DNA of 64,000 bases from Azospirillum tabaci (GCF_014596085.1 NZ_JACCJY010000027.1:1-64000), one strand, 5' to 3'; counted from the stretch's first letter, positions 16,716-26,370 are shown. Notes: generated from the letters alone by a model not told the origin. Made by a program: numbers and translations.

Positions 16716-17456
16716 TCAGAATTTTGCGGGAGCCGCATTGGCCGGCATGGCGTCCGGCGGCCCTGTGACGGTGACGGTCTGCGGACCGGTGATGGTGCCG
16801 GTGACGACGATGTTGCTGGCGACGTTCATCACCCGCACCAGCTCCCCCACCCCTCCGTCCTGCAGGGCGCGGCCGCGCGCCATCAATTGCAGCGGCCCGT
16901 CCTCGTAGAGGAGGCTGACCGGCTTGTTGCGCTGGACCACCAGCGGGGCGCCGACCGCCGAGGTCTGGATCAGCCGCCCGGCGGAGAGTTGGCGGCGGCT
17001 GGCCAGCCCGGCCAAGCTGTCGCGCGAGGTGACGACGGCGCCGTTCAGCCGCTCCAGCGGCATCGGGATGGTGGTCAGGTCGCTGTCGGCGATCACCTCG
17101 CCGGGCAGGATGCGGCGCGTCGGCACCGGCACCTCGACCATGATCTCGGCCTTGGCCTTGATCTCCAGAATGCGCCCGTCGCTGCTGACCAGCGCGCGGA
17201 TCAGGCCGCCGCGCGGGTCGTAGGACAAGTCGCGCACCGCCTCCACCGGGCCGGAGAAGGGCACGGTCAACACCACCGACACCCGCGCGTCCGGCGGCAC
17301 CGCCGGGCCGAGCGAGGCCGCCAGCTCCTGCGCCAGCAGCGCCTCCACGGCGCCCTCGCCGTCGGAGAGATAGGCCGCCTGGGCGGGCGCGCAGAGCAGG
17401 TGCAGAGCCAGCGCGAGGCCGGTGAGACGCCGAACGGAACGCCGCATGGCGGTCAC
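16716..17456 (-). CDS. flgA: P-ring assembly chaperone FlgA
   Basis: FlgA is a periplasmic chaperone for FlgI polymerisation. A GTG at 17454-17456 overlaps the flgG stop by four bases and gives 246 residues. An ATG three codons later (17445-17447) is the alternative. The signal peptide ends near APAQAAY. The SAF domain is clear in VPTRRILPGEVIADSDL and GRLIQTSAVGAPLVVQRNKPVSLLYEDGPL (read as two blocks). FlgI itself is not in this cluster. Confidence 0.93.
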   Translation of the reverse strand: MTAMRRSVRRLTGLALALHLLCAPAQAAYLSDGEGAVEALLAQELAASLGPAVPPDARVSVVLTVPFSGPVEAVRDLSYDPRGGLIRALVSSDGRILEIKAKAEIMVEVPVPTRRILPGEVIADSDLTTIPMPLERLNGAVVTSRDSLAGLASRRQLSAGRLIQTSAVGAPLVVQRNKPVSLLYEDGPLQLMARGRALQDGGVGELVRVMNVASNIVVTGTITGPQTVTVTGPPDAMPANAAPAKF

Positions 17457-18238
17457 CGCATGTTGGAGAGGGTGGAGGCCATCTGGTCGCCGGCCTCGAC
17501 CACCTTCGCGTTCATCTCGTAGGCGCGCTGGGCGGAGATGAGTTCGGTGATCTCCTGGACGACGTTGACGTTGGAGGATTCCAGGTACTTCTGCCGGATG
17601 GTGCCGAAGCCCGCCTGCCCGCCGGTGCCGTCCTGCGGCTCGCCCGAGGCGGGGGTGGCGCGGTAGAGGTTGTCGCCCATCGCCTCCAGCCCGGATTCGT
17701 TGACGAAGACAGTCATCACGAGCTGGCCCAGCACGCGTGGGCGGGTCTGCCCGTCGACGAAGGCCTGCACCTCGCCCGACGCGTTCACGGCGATCTCCCG
17801 CGTGCCCTGCGGCACGGTGACCTCCGGCAGCACCGGGTGGCCGTCGCTGGTCACGATGGTCCCTTCCGGCGACAGCTTGAAGCCTCCGGCGCGGGTGTAG
17901 GCGGTCTCGCCCGCCGGCATGCGGATGTTGAAGTAGCCGCGCCCCTCGATGGCGAGGTCCAGTTCGTTCCCGGTGGAGGTCAGGTTGCCGGTCGTGTTGA
18001 TGCGGTTGACCGCCCCCGGACGCACGCCGAGGCCGACCTCGATGCCGGTCGGGATGATGGTGCCGGCGTCGGTGGACTGGCTGCCCTGGCGCCGTTCCGA
18101 CTGGTACATCAGGTCCTGGAACTCGGCGCGCCCGCGCTTGAAGGCGGTGGTGTTGATGTTGGCGATGTTGTTGGAGATGACCTCGACGTTCAACTGCTGG
18201 GCCATCATGCCGGTCGAAGCGATGCTGAGCACGCGCAT
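17453..18238 (-). CDS. flgG: flagellar distal rod protein FlgG
   Basis: FlgG (261 residues) forms the distal rod. The N-terminal rod-hook helix motif NVISNNIANINT-type (here NVEVISNNIANINTTAFKRG) and the C-terminal ESSNVNVVQEITELISAQ followed by RAYEMNAKVV are exact family hallmarks. It is 17 bases downstream of flgF and overlaps flgA, so flgF-flgG-flgA-flgH form one operon. Confidence 0.98.
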   Translation of the reverse strand: MRVLSIASTGMMAQQLNVEVISNNIANINTTAFKRGRAEFQDLMYQSERRQGSQSTDAGTIIPTGIEVGLGVRPGAVNRINTTGNLTSTGNELDLAIEGRGYFNIRMPAGETAYTRAGGFKLSPEGTIVTSDGHPVLPEVTVPQGTREIAVNASGEVQAFVDGQTRPRVLGQLVMTVFVNESGLEAMGDNLYRATPASGEPQDGTGGQAGFGTIRQKYLESSNVNVVQEITELISAQRAYEMNAKVVEAGDQMASTLSNMR

Positions 18239-18255
18239 GGACGCAATCTCCTGAA

Positions 18256-18984
18256 TTAAGCGGATTTGCCGAGGCGGTTAATGGCGGAGCGCAGCAGGTC
18301 CTGCCCGTCGTCCATCATGCGGGTGACCGACTGGTAGTCGCGCGTCAGCTCCATCATCCGCGACATCTCGGCGATGGACTGGACGTTGGACTGCTCCAGC
18401 TTGCCCTGGACGATCCGGGCGTCGGGGGCCGGCAGAGGCTGGGCGTCCCCGGCGTCGAACAGCACGTCGCCGGTCTGGGCCAGCGCCTGCGGGCTCTCGA
18501 AGCGGACGACGCGCAGCCGGGCGATCATCTCGTTGTCGGCGGAGACCAGCCCGTCGGTGCCGATCTCCATCCGGCTGCGGTCGGCCGGGATGACGATGGG
18601 CTGCTGGTTGTCGTCCAGATACGGGAAGCCGCTGGCGTTCACGAGCTGCCCGTCCACGTCGCGCCGCATCCGCCCGTCGCGGGTGTAGCGCGGGCCATCC
18701 GGCGTCTGCACCTGGAGCCAGCCGTCGCCGTCCAGCGCCACGTCGTAGGGGTTGTCGGTCGGCTTCAGGCTGCCGGCAGTGAAGTCGGTGTAGGTGGCGC
18801 GGTCGATGGTGAAGGCGATCTTGTCGGACGGCTTCATGCCGCCGCGCTCCATTGCCGCTTCGAACAGCATGCGTTCGCCACGGAACCCCGCAGTGTTCAT
18901 GTTGGCGATGTTGTTCGCCACGACATCGAGTTGCCGGCGCAACGCCACTTGCCTCGACAATCCGATGTAAAGGGGGTTCTCCAT
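18256..18984 (-). CDS. flgF: flagellar proximal rod protein FlgF
   Basis: FlgF (242 residues) is a proximal rod subunit. The N-terminal LDVVANNIANMNTAGFRGER and the C-terminal LEQSNVQSIAEMSRMMELTR followed by YQSVTRMM define the family. It is the first gene of the minus-strand rod operon. The spacer to the divergent TPR gene (18985-19127) carries AT-rich stretches and a TTAACC half-site, but no promoter I can name safely. Confidence 0.97.
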   Translation of the reverse strand: MENPLYIGLSRQVALRRQLDVVANNIANMNTAGFRGERMLFEAAMERGGMKPSDKIAFTIDRATYTDFTAGSLKPTDNPYDVALDGDGWLQVQTPDGPRYTRDGRMRRDVDGQLVNASGFPYLDDNQQPIVIPADRSRMEIGTDGLVSADNEMIARLRVVRFESPQALAQTGDVLFDAGDAQPLPAPDARIVQGKLEQSNVQSIAEMSRMMELTRDYQSVTRMMDDGQDLLRSAINRLGKSA

Positions 18985-19127
18985 CGCCGGACACCTTCCG
19001 TTTGAACGCCGCCTTAACCTAGGTGATGCAGTTTAAAGCCGGGTTTCAACCTGAGGCGCCGCGACGGGAACTGATCGGTGTCTTGGGGGATTTGACTCCG
19101 ATTTAGATAAAATTTGGGGCAGTCGCG

Positions 19128-21530
19128 ATGCATCCCTGCCGGACCCTGTCCATCTCCCTGGCTCTGCTGTCGGTCACCACCGCCCTGACGGCGCCCCCCG
19201 CCGCGGCGGAGGCACCGGCACCGATCACCGTGCAGACGGGCGACCATGCTGATTTCTCGCGTCTGGCGCTGGTCAACGCGCAGGGCGCCCCGGCGGTCGA
19301 TGTGGGAAGCTGCGGCGGACGCGTTGCCTTTTCGCAGGCGGTCCCCTGGCCGCTGGAAGCGCTGAACGGCACCTATTCGCGGCGGCTGACCGGCTTCCAG
19401 ACCGGGGAGGAGGGGCGCAGCCTGACCATGGACTGGCCCTGCGGCGCCCGCGTCACCGTACGCCGGGAGCGGCGGATCACCTTCATCGACGTGGCCGACC
19501 CGCCGCGCCCGGCGCGCAAGCCCGGCGCCCCGGTCCCGGCATCCGAAGGCGTCCTGCTGGCCGAGGCACCCGGCGCGTCGGTGTTTCCGGTGATCGCGCC
19601 ACCGCCGGCTCCCGAACCGGCGCCCGCCCAAGCTGCGCCCATCAGCCTCGCCGAACGGCTGAACCCGGTCGCCAGCGCCCAGGCGCAGCCGGTCGTACAG
19701 GCGCAGCCAGCCATACAAGCTCCGCCCGCGGCACAGGCACCGCCACCGGTTCAGCCACAACCGGTTGCCAAGGCTCCGCCACCGCCGAAGCCGGAGCCCG
19801 TCCGGACGGTGGCCGCCGTGCCGCCGTCAGCTGTACCGCCGGTCACAGCCCCCGCCGTCCAGACCGACCCGCCGATCCGCGCCTTCGACCTGGACGCCTG
19901 GGCCGGCGACGACTACCCGGCGCGCAAGCAGCATCTGGAGCAGCGCATCGCCGAGAGCCAGGGCCGCGCGCGGGTGGACGCGCTGCTCGCCATGGCCCGC
20001 TTCACGCTGGCCCGCGCCCTGCCGGAGGAGGGCCGCGCCGCGCTGGACGCCGCGGAGAGCCTGACGCCGGGGCCGGACCAGCGCTACGAGCTGCGCCTGC
20101 TGCGCGACGCCTTCCGCGCGCTGGACGGCACCGCCGATCCCGACGACAGCCAGTTCGTCCGCGCCCAGCCCACCCCCGCCGCTGCCGACCACCATGTCTG
20201 GCGCAGCGCCACCCTGGCCCCCAGCCGCTGGACCGCGGCGAAAGCGAGCCTGCCCATCGCGCTGAAGCGGTTGCTGTCCTACCCCGCCGACCTGCGCGGC
20301 CGCCTGCTCACCCTGCTGGCCGAATCGGCGGGCGAGGCGGCGGACGGCGCGGCGCTGAACCTGATTGTGCTGGAGATGATCACGCTGGACGGCATCGGCT
20401 CCACCGACGGGCGGCTCGACTTCTTCCGCGGCCGTCTGGCGGAGCTGCACAACGAGACGGCCGAGGCGCTGACCCACTACAAGCGGGCCGCCGCCCTGCC
20501 CAACCTCTACGGCCACCGCGCCCAGGTCCGCTCCATCGAGCTGCGGCTGGCCAGCGGCGCGCTGGACGATCCCGGTGCCATCGCGGAGCTGGAAAGCCTG
20601 CGCTACGCCTGGCGCGGCGGCGACGTGGAGACGGATGCGCTGGCCGCGCTGGGCGCCGCCTACACCCGCGCCGGGCGGATCGACGCGGCGCTCGACATCT
20701 TCGGCCTGCTGGGCCGCCGCTTCGGCGCAACGGCGCGCGGGCGGGCGGCGCTGACCACCGGGCGCGGGCTTCTCGACGCGGTGATCGGCCATCTGGAGAC
20801 GACCCCAGGCAGCGCGCTCGACGCGTTGTCCCTCCAGGTGCGCTACGGCCGCACGGTGGCGCTGACCGACGACGATGCCGGAACGCGGCAGCGCCGGCTC
20901 GCCCGGCTGCTGGCCCGCGGCGGCTTCACGCTGGAGGCCGCGCGCCTGCTCCACACCGTCGCCGAGGCCACGCGCGGCGCCGAACGCGCGGCGGTCGGTC
21001 TGGAGCTGGCCCGCGTGCTGCTGGACGCCGGGCGCGGGTCGGAGGCGCTGGCCGTGTTGGACCATACCGCCGGCCCAGCGCCGGACGCCGCCGCCGCCGA
21101 ACGCCGCGCCCTGCTGCGCGCCGAGGCCTTCGCCACCGAGGGCGAGGCGATGCGCGCCTTCGACGCGCTGCGCGGTCTGACCGGCCCCGACGCGGCGCGC
21201 ATCCGGGCGGACAGCCTGTTCCGGGCCGGCGAGTGGCCGGCGGCCCGCGCCGCCTACGCCGAGCTGCTGGGCGGGCCGGGCGCGCCCCTGCCGGACGACA
21301 TCGCCTTCCACGCGCTGGCCGCCTTCCGGGCGGGCGACGACGCGGCGGTCACCGCCGCCGCGGAGCGCCACGGCAAGGCGCTGGCCGGGACCCGCTGGGC
21401 CGGGCTGCTCGACGCCCTGGCCATCCCGGCCGACACGCCGGGCAAGCCGCTGTCCAGCGCCACCGTCAGCGGCCAGCTCGCCGCCGCCGAGGCGCTGGCC
21501 GGCATGGTGCGCCGGTGGAAGACGCCCTGA
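19128..21530 (+). CDS. large secreted TPR-like protein associated with motAB
   Basis: An 800-residue protein with a signal peptide (about 1-27, ending AAAEAP), a small N-terminal beta-rich domain (about 30-130), a Pro/Gln/Ala-rich linker (about 140-250) and about 550 residues of helical, Ala/Arg/Leu-rich, TPR-like repeats. It starts 143 bases from flgF and is followed by motA and motB, so a periplasmic motility role is likely. By position and size it could do the job of MotC of rhizobia, but I see no sequence proof. Confidence 0.6.
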   Translation: MHPCRTLSISLALLSVTTALTAPPAAAEAPAPITVQTGDHADFSRLALVNAQGAPAVDVGSCGGRVAFSQAVPWPLEALNGTYSRRLTGFQTGEEGRSLTMDWPCGARVTVRRERRITFIDVADPPRPARKPGAPVPASEGVLLAEAPGASVFPVIAPPPAPEPAPAQAAPISLAERLNPVASAQAQPVVQAQPAIQAPPAAQAPPPVQPQPVAKAPPPPKPEPVRTVAAVPPSAVPPVTAPAVQTDPPIRAFDLDAWAGDDYPARKQHLEQRIAESQGRARVDALLAMARFTLARALPEEGRAALDAAESLTPGPDQRYELRLLRDAFRALDGTADPDDSQFVRAQPTPAAADHHVWRSATLAPSRWTAAKASLPIALKRLLSYPADLRGRLLTLLAESAGEAADGAALNLIVLEMITLDGIGSTDGRLDFFRGRLAELHNETAEALTHYKRAAALPNLYGHRAQVRSIELRLASGALDDPGAIAELESLRYAWRGGDVETDALAALGAAYTRAGRIDAALDIFGLLGRRFGATARGRAALTTGRGLLDAVIGHLETTPGSALDALSLQVRYGRTVALTDDDAGTRQRRLARLLARGGFTLEAARLLHTVAEATRGAERAAVGLELARVLLDAGRGSEALAVLDHTAGPAPDAAAAERRALLRAEAFATEGEAMRAFDALRGLTGPDAARIRADSLFRAGEWPAARAAYAELLGGPGAPLPDDIAFHALAAFRAGDDAAVTAAAERHGKALAGTRWAGLLDALAIPADTPGKPLSSATVSGQLAAAEALAGMVRRWKTP

Positions 21531-21600
21531 AAGCTCCCGCCTTACACGACGGCTCCCTGAGCCCGATCCCCCTTTTCGGCCGAGCCGGAGGACTCACATC

Positions 21601-22488
21601 ATGCGTTTGCTGTTCGGAATCGTCGCGGTCTTCCTGAGCGTGCTGGGCGGCTTCGCCGCCATGGGCGGGCGGATGGGCGTGCTGTGGCAGCCCGTGGAGA
21701 TCGTCATCATCGTCGGCGCCGGCATCGGCGGCTACGTCATCGCCAACTCCATGGCGGTGCTGCGCGCCACCGTGCGCACCATCGGGGCGGTGGCCCGCGG
21801 TCGGCACACCAGCAAGGACGAGTATCTGGACCTCATCTCGCTGCTCTACGCCCTGCTGCGGCAGGCCAAGTCCAAGGGCGTGTCGAACATCGAGAGCGAC
21901 ATCGACAAGCCGGACGACAGCCCGATCTTCGCCCAGTACCCCTCGGTCTTCCGCCAGCCGCGCTGCGTCACCTTCCTGTGCGACTACATGCGCCTGATCG
22001 CTCTGGGCCAGGACAACCCGCATGACCTGGAAGCCCTGATGAACGAGGAGATCGAGACCATCGGGCGCGAGCTGAACCAGGTGCCGAAGGCGCTGCAGAA
22101 TCTGGCCGACGCGCTGCCGGCGCTGGGCATCGTCGCCGCCGTCCTGGGCGTCATCAACGCCATGAGCGCGATCAGCGAGCCGCCGGAGGTGCTTGGCCAC
22201 ATGATCGGCGGGGCGCTGACCGGCACCTTCCTCGGCGTGTTGCTGTCCTACGGCCTGGTCGGCCCGATCGCCGCCGCCGCCCGCCATCGCCGCGAGGCGG
22301 AGCTGACGCTGTTCATCTGCGTGCGCGCCGCGCTCGGCGCCTATCTGCGCGGCAGCCCCCCGCAGGTCTGCGCGGAGTTCGCCCGCAAGGTGCTGTTCGC
22401 CGACACGCAGCCGAGCCTTGCCGAGGTCGAGGTCGCCACCACCCTCTCCTCGCAGGCGAAGGCCCGCGAGGCGAGCCAGCCCGCCTGA
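21601..22488 (+). CDS. motA: flagellar stator protein MotA
   Basis: MotA (295 residues) is the proton-channel and torque subunit of the stator. Transmembrane helices lie at about 3-20, 30-48, 175-200 and 205-230. The cytoplasmic loop carries the conserved charged segments (LIALGQDNPHDLEALMNEEI). The signature region ALPALGIVAAVLGVINAM and GGALTGTFLGVLLSYGLVGP is intact. A GGAGG ribosome site precedes the ATG. Nine bases separate it from motB. Confidence 0.98.
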   Translation: MRLLFGIVAVFLSVLGGFAAMGGRMGVLWQPVEIVIIVGAGIGGYVIANSMAVLRATVRTIGAVARGRHTSKDEYLDLISLLYALLRQAKSKGVSNIESDIDKPDDSPIFAQYPSVFRQPRCVTFLCDYMRLIALGQDNPHDLEALMNEEIETIGRELNQVPKALQNLADALPALGIVAAVLGVINAMSAISEPPEVLGHMIGGALTGTFLGVLLSYGLVGPIAAAARHRREAELTLFICVRAALGAYLRGSPPQVCAEFARKVLFADTQPSLAEVEVATTLSSQAKAREASQPA

Positions 22489-22497
22489 GGCCCCGCT

Positions 22498-23448
22498 ATG
22501 CCCCGCAAGCGCATCGAGCCGACGATCATCATCAAGCGCCGTTACGGCGAGGAGGAGGAGGAGCACAACAGCGCCTGGAAGCTGGCCTACGCCGACTTCG
22601 TGACGGCGATGATGACCTTCTTCCTCATCATGTGGCTGATGAACATCACCACGGTGGAGCAGCGCAAGGGCATCGCCGACTATTTCAACCCGGTAGCCCT
22701 GTCGCAGTCCAATTCGGGCGCCGACGGCATGCTCGCCGGGCGGGCGGTGGACAAGACGGGGGCGTTGTCCACCCCCAACGCGCCGGGGGAGCACAGCGTG
22801 CCGGTGGCCGCGCCGCCCGTCGTCGCCTCGCTGGGCGAGAGCGACCGCGAGCCCGCCGGCCGCAAGGACCCCATGCCCCACCCGCCCGGCGGCCGGAGCC
22901 AGCCGGACCGCGACGCGCGGGCGGAGCTGGAGGCCCTGCTCGACCGCCAGACCGCGGCGCTGAGCGAACAGCAGGGTTTGGAGAAGGCCGAGCGCGACCT
23001 GCGCACGGCGCTGGAGACGATGCCGGAGCTGGGGGCGCTCGCCGGCAGCGTGGTCATCGAGCAGACGTCCGTCGGCCTGCGCGTGCAGCTCACCGATCAG
23101 GCGAAGGTGTCGATGTACAACGTCGGCTCCGCCCAGATGAACGAGCAGGGGCGGCGCCTGATGCGGCTGGTCGCCGGCGCCGTCGCGTCGTCGCCCAACC
23201 GCCTCAGCATCACCGGCCACACCGACGCGCTGGGCTATGCGGACGGGGCGAAATACGGCAACTGGGAACTGTCCAGCGACCGCGCCAACGCCGCCCGCCG
23301 CGAGCTGATCGCCGCCGGCGTGCCGGCCCGGCGGATCGTCCGGGTGGAGGGCCGCGCCGATCTCGACCATCTCGACGCCGCCAACCCGCTGGCCCCGCAG
23401 AACCGGCGGATCAGCATCACCCTCCTGAAGGCCGCGGCGGGGGACTAG
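22498..23448 (+). CDS. motB: flagellar stator protein MotB
   Basis: MotB (316 residues) anchors the stator to peptidoglycan. The single transmembrane helix contains AYADFVTAMMTFFLIMWLM, whose Asp is the proton-carrying residue. The OmpA-like C-terminal domain includes SITGHTDALGYADG and NWELSSDRANAARREL. It stops one base before the convergent MFS gene, with no room for a separate terminator. Confidence 0.98.
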   Translation: MPRKRIEPTIIIKRRYGEEEEEHNSAWKLAYADFVTAMMTFFLIMWLMNITTVEQRKGIADYFNPVALSQSNSGADGMLAGRAVDKTGALSTPNAPGEHSVPVAAPPVVASLGESDREPAGRKDPMPHPPGGRSQPDRDARAELEALLDRQTAALSEQQGLEKAERDLRTALETMPELGALAGSVVIEQTSVGLRVQLTDQAKVSMYNVGSAQMNEQGRRLMRLVAGAVASSPNRLSITGHTDALGYADGAKYGNWELSSDRANAARRELIAAGVPARRIVRVEGRADLDHLDAANPLAPQNRRISITLLKAAAGD

Positions 23449-23449
23449 C

Positions 23450-24658
23450 TCAGGTCGGGCTGGTCCGCGCGGCCGGGCGCGCGCGGAGCAGTTGGACGGT
23501 GGTCAGGAAACCCAGCACGGCGGCGGCGCTCCCCAGCAGGAAGACGCCGCCGTAGCCCACCCGGTCGGCGAGCAGCCCGGCCAGCGGTCCGGTCAGGCCG
23601 TAGGCCACGTCCTGGAACGCCGCGAAGGCGCCGAGCGCGGTGCCGCGGAGCTGCGGCTCGACGAGATGGACGACCTCCCGCCCCATGGCGGGGAAGACCA
23701 GCGAGCAGCCCAGCCCGGTCAGAAAGGCGCCGGCCAGCGCGGTGACGGGATCGCCCGCGGTCCACAGCAGCGCCTGCCCGACCGCCTCCACCGCCAGCGA
23801 CCCCATCGCCACGCGCAGCCCGCCGAAGCGGTCGGGCAGATGGCCCAGCGCGAAGCGGACGAGCACGAAGCCGAGGCCGAAGGCGGTCAGGCCGAGCCCG
23901 GCGTGGGGCCAGCCCTCGCGAACGAAGTGCAGCGAGAAGAAGGCGCCGATGGCGGCAAAGCCGATGCCCTGGAGGCTGACGATGGCGCCTTGCCGCCAGA
24001 TCCGCCCCAGCACGCTGCGGAAGGGTGGGCGTTCGGCGTCGGGATGGGCCGGGATCCCTTCCATGCGCCGGATTGCGAGAAGTCCGACGGCGGGCAGCAG
24101 CGCGCTGACCGCCATGACGCCGGAAACGCCGAACCGGTCGAGCAGCGCCAGCCCCAACGGTCCGCCCGCCGCGAAGGCGCCGTAGAGCGCCGCCCCGATC
24201 AACGCCAGCACGCGGCCCGAGCGCTGCGGCCCGACGATGCCGATCCCCCAGGCGACCACTCCGACCCCGACGAGGCTTTCGCCGATGCCGATGAGCAGGC
24301 GACCCGCCACCAGCACGGAAAAAGCCGCCCATGGCGAGAACGATAGAGGACCAGCGGCCATCGAGACCAGCCCGCCGGCCACATAGAAGGCCAGCCCCCG
24401 CCCGACCGCGCGCTTGGCACCTTGGCGGTCGGAAAAAGTTCCGGCGAAGCCGCGGCTGAGGATGGTGGCGAGGAAGGCGCTTCCCACGCCCAGCCCGGCC
24501 CAGACATTGCCCATCCCCAGATCTCCGGCCACGAACAGCGGTACGACGGGAAGGGATAGGGCGACACAGAGGTAGGAGACGAACAGGACGGCGGTCAGGA
24601 CGATCAGGCGACCCTGCGCCGGATCGCGCGCCGACGCCGGCCTTTGATGGGGACCCAT
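23450..24658 (-). CDS. MFS transporter
   Basis: A 402-residue, 12-helix major facilitator. I use ATG 24656-24658 because it places the first helix (LIVLTAVLFVSYLCVALSLP) about 18 residues in. Upstream frames are implausible. The loop 2-3 motif appears as GFAGTFSDRQGAKRAVGRGL. The pattern of small soluble-drug or sugar efflux carriers fits, but the substrate is unknown. It is convergent with motB and has an inverted repeat upstream. Confidence 0.85.
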   Translation of the reverse strand: MGPHQRPASARDPAQGRLIVLTAVLFVSYLCVALSLPVVPLFVAGDLGMGNVWAGLGVGSAFLATILSRGFAGTFSDRQGAKRAVGRGLAFYVAGGLVSMAAGPLSFSPWAAFSVLVAGRLLIGIGESLVGVGVVAWGIGIVGPQRSGRVLALIGAALYGAFAAGGPLGLALLDRFGVSGVMAVSALLPAVGLLAIRRMEGIPAHPDAERPPFRSVLGRIWRQGAIVSLQGIGFAAIGAFFSLHFVREGWPHAGLGLTAFGLGFVLVRFALGHLPDRFGGLRVAMGSLAVEAVGQALLWTAGDPVTALAGAFLTGLGCSLVFPAMGREVVHLVEPQLRGTALGAFAAFQDVAYGLTGPLAGLLADRVGYGGVFLLGSAAAVLGFLTTVQLLRARPAARTSPT

Positions 24659-24707
24659 GGTGTGCTCCACACTGGTCCCCGCCGATGGCCGTCCGTCCGA
24701 ACACGCG

Positions 24708-24743
24708 AACGCACTCCGATCGGCGAGGATCGTTGAGTGCGTT
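24708..24743. repeat. inverted repeat upstream of the MFS gene
   Basis: AACGCACTC and GAGTGCGTT are exact inverted arms with an 18-base spacer, 50-85 bases upstream of the MFS start. It could be the operator of a dimeric regulator. No regulator gene is adjacent. Confidence 0.4.
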
Positions 24744-24852
24744 GGTTGACGTTGAACGCTTACGGCCAGCATGGCTGGCGATGCGGGACAGGGTACCAAT
24801 CCCGCGGAGAAATGCAACAGGCCGCGGCGGTCGCGACGGATCGCATTTCATA

Positions 24853-24892
24853 TCCCCTCTCCCCTCTGGGGAGAGGGTTAGGGTGAGGGGGG
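24853..24892. repeat. GC-rich palindromic repeat
   Basis: CCCTCTCCCC and GGGGAGAGGG form a perfect 10-base stem with a 3-base loop (24855-24877), followed by TTAGGGTGAGGGGG. This type of palindrome is common between genes of GC-rich proteobacteria. It may act as a terminator for yitT-like transcription or as a dispersed repeat. The rest of 24659-24942 shows nothing else. Confidence 0.6.
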
Positions 24893-24942
24893 TGCGCTTG
24901 TGCCGAACGCAACACCCTGGCGGGCCCCCCCTCACCGGCCTC

Positions 24943-25629
24943 TCAGCGGGCCACGTACCAGTCCGTCCGGTGGTTGAAGGCGACGAAGGCGTTCAGCACC
25001 GCCGCCCCCAGCATCGACGCCAGCACCGCCTTCCCGTCGATCACGAAGACCGCCATGGAGAAGATCACCACGTCGAACATGGCCTGGAGCCAGCCGGCGC
25101 GGAAGCCCGTCTTCTCCTGGATGTAGAAGGCGAGGATGCCCACCCCGCCGCCGCTGGAGCCGTGGCGGAACAGGCCGATGACCCCGATGCCGATGCAGAA
25201 GCCCGCCAGAACCGCCGCCACATAGGGGTGCAGCACGTCGTAGCGGATCGCCTGCGGCGCCAGCGTGGTCAGCACCGAGATGCTCGTGACCGCCAGAAGC
25301 GACTTTGCGGTGAAGCGCCAGCCGATGCGCGCCAGCGCCAGCGCGTAGAAAGGCAGGTTCACCACGAAGAACACCGGGCCGAAATCCAGCCCCGTGGCGT
25401 AGGCGATGACGAAGGACAGCCCCGCCGCCTGCCCGGTGATCAATCCGGCGGCATGCAGTATGGAAATTCCGAACGCGGTCATGATGATGCCGAACAGCTG
25501 CCCCTGCGCATTATCAAATGCGCTGTGCGAGGCCCTTTTGGCTTCATTTGTTGCAGCGGCAGTGTTTACGGCTACGGATACTGCATTTTTCTTGAGCACG
25601 CTGGGCACCTTCCAGACTTCATTCCCCAT
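24943..25629 (-). CDS. YitT family membrane protein
   Basis: A 228-residue membrane protein with about five or six helices. FDNAQGQLFGIIMTAFGISI, then AAGLITGQAAGLSFVIAYAT and GPVFFVVNLPFYALALARIG are the YitT-family N-terminal pattern, and GSSGGGVGILAFYIQEKTG matches the conserved loop. ATG 25627-25629 is chosen over an ATG four codons upstream. The transported substrate of this family is not settled. It is divergent from the reb locus with a 450-base spacer. Confidence 0.82.
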   Translation of the reverse strand: MGNEVWKVPSVLKKNAVSVAVNTAAATNEAKRASHSAFDNAQGQLFGIIMTAFGISILHAAGLITGQAAGLSFVIAYATGLDFGPVFFVVNLPFYALALARIGWRFTAKSLLAVTSISVLTTLAPQAIRYDVLHPYVAAVLAGFCIGIGVIGLFRHGSSGGGVGILAFYIQEKTGFRAGWLQAMFDVVIFSMAVFVIDGKAVLASMLGAAVLNAFVAFNHRTDWYVAR

Positions 25630-26079
25630 CGACAGTATCATCAAAGACCAGACCAAGAATAGAGCGGCGCAAGTTCGTTCGTCACCCCCGCAATCCGTGG
25701 GGCGACGCCGCTTCGCGCTCCCGTCGTCCATCCCCTCGCCGTCGATTCCGCCGGATGGCGCCGGTTTTCCGCGCGGGGGCGCGGGCGGTCGGACGCGGAA
25801 TTGCACGGCCTTGCGTCCATCGTTGCGCCCGCCGCGCAAGAATCGGTCGCGCCGACACCGCACGCTTTCCCCGCATCGATCGCCAAAGCGCAACCCAGGC
25901 GCACAAAACTCACGCGGTCCGCCGGATTCTTTCGCCGGATAGACCAATCGCGCGACAAGCCACCTCTCTACAGTCGCACCGTCCGCCGTTCGCGCATCCC
26001 GTGGTCGCATGAGGCTGCGCGAATGATCGACGCCACCAGCGGCCGTCTTTGAAACCGGCCCCACCAGTGAGGAAAGACA
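25630..26079. promoter_or_regulatory. 450-base spacer upstream of the R-body genes
   Basis: No convincing ORF. It should hold the reb and yitT promoters. Seen: a GGCCG/CGGCC mini-hairpin at 26041-26060 directly before the GAGGAAAG ribosome site (26069-26076) of the first reb gene, and a repeated CGCCGGAT about 25919-25940. No good -24/-12 promoter and no clear sigma-70 boxes were found, which suggests activator-dependent expression. Confidence 0.5.
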
Positions 26080-26370
26080 ATGGCATTTCCGACCGCCGTG
26101 AACGACCAGATCACCGATTCCGTCACCCAGGCCAACACCAAGGTCCTGGGCGACGCTCCGGCGATCGCCATGGGCAACCTGTTCCAGGCCACGGCCCAGG
26201 CGCTGGCCAACGCGGCCCACAACGCCACCAACGCCCAGCAGCAGTCCTACGTGACCGCGCAGGCCGCCACCACCCAGGGCGTGGCCACGCTCTACTCGAT
26301 CGACACCGCCTCCACCGGCGTGGCGACGAAGAGCATCCTCAGCACCGGCGTCAAGGGCCTCGGCTCGTAA
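26080..26370 (+). CDS. reb: R-body structural protein, RebB family (copy 1)
   Basis: A 96-residue Reb protein. R-bodies are ribbons of small Reb proteins coiled in the cytoplasm that unroll and can burst membranes. The signature is NDQITDSVTQANTKVLGDAP, then AIAMGNLFQATAQALANAAH and TLYSIDTASTGVATKSI, which matches Reb proteins of Caedibacter and proteobacterial homologues. It is preceded by a strong GAGGAAAG ribosome site and is the first of four close paralogues. Confidence 0.95.
   Translation: MAFPTAVNDQITDSVTQANTKVLGDAPAIAMGNLFQATAQALANAAHNATNAQQQSYVTAQAATTQGVATLYSIDTASTGVATKSILSTGVKGLGS

Noticed and set aside
25801..25814. TTGCACGGCCTTGC as a sigma-54 promoter upstream of reb
   Set aside because: The -24 GG is missing and the distance between the two elements is one base too short.
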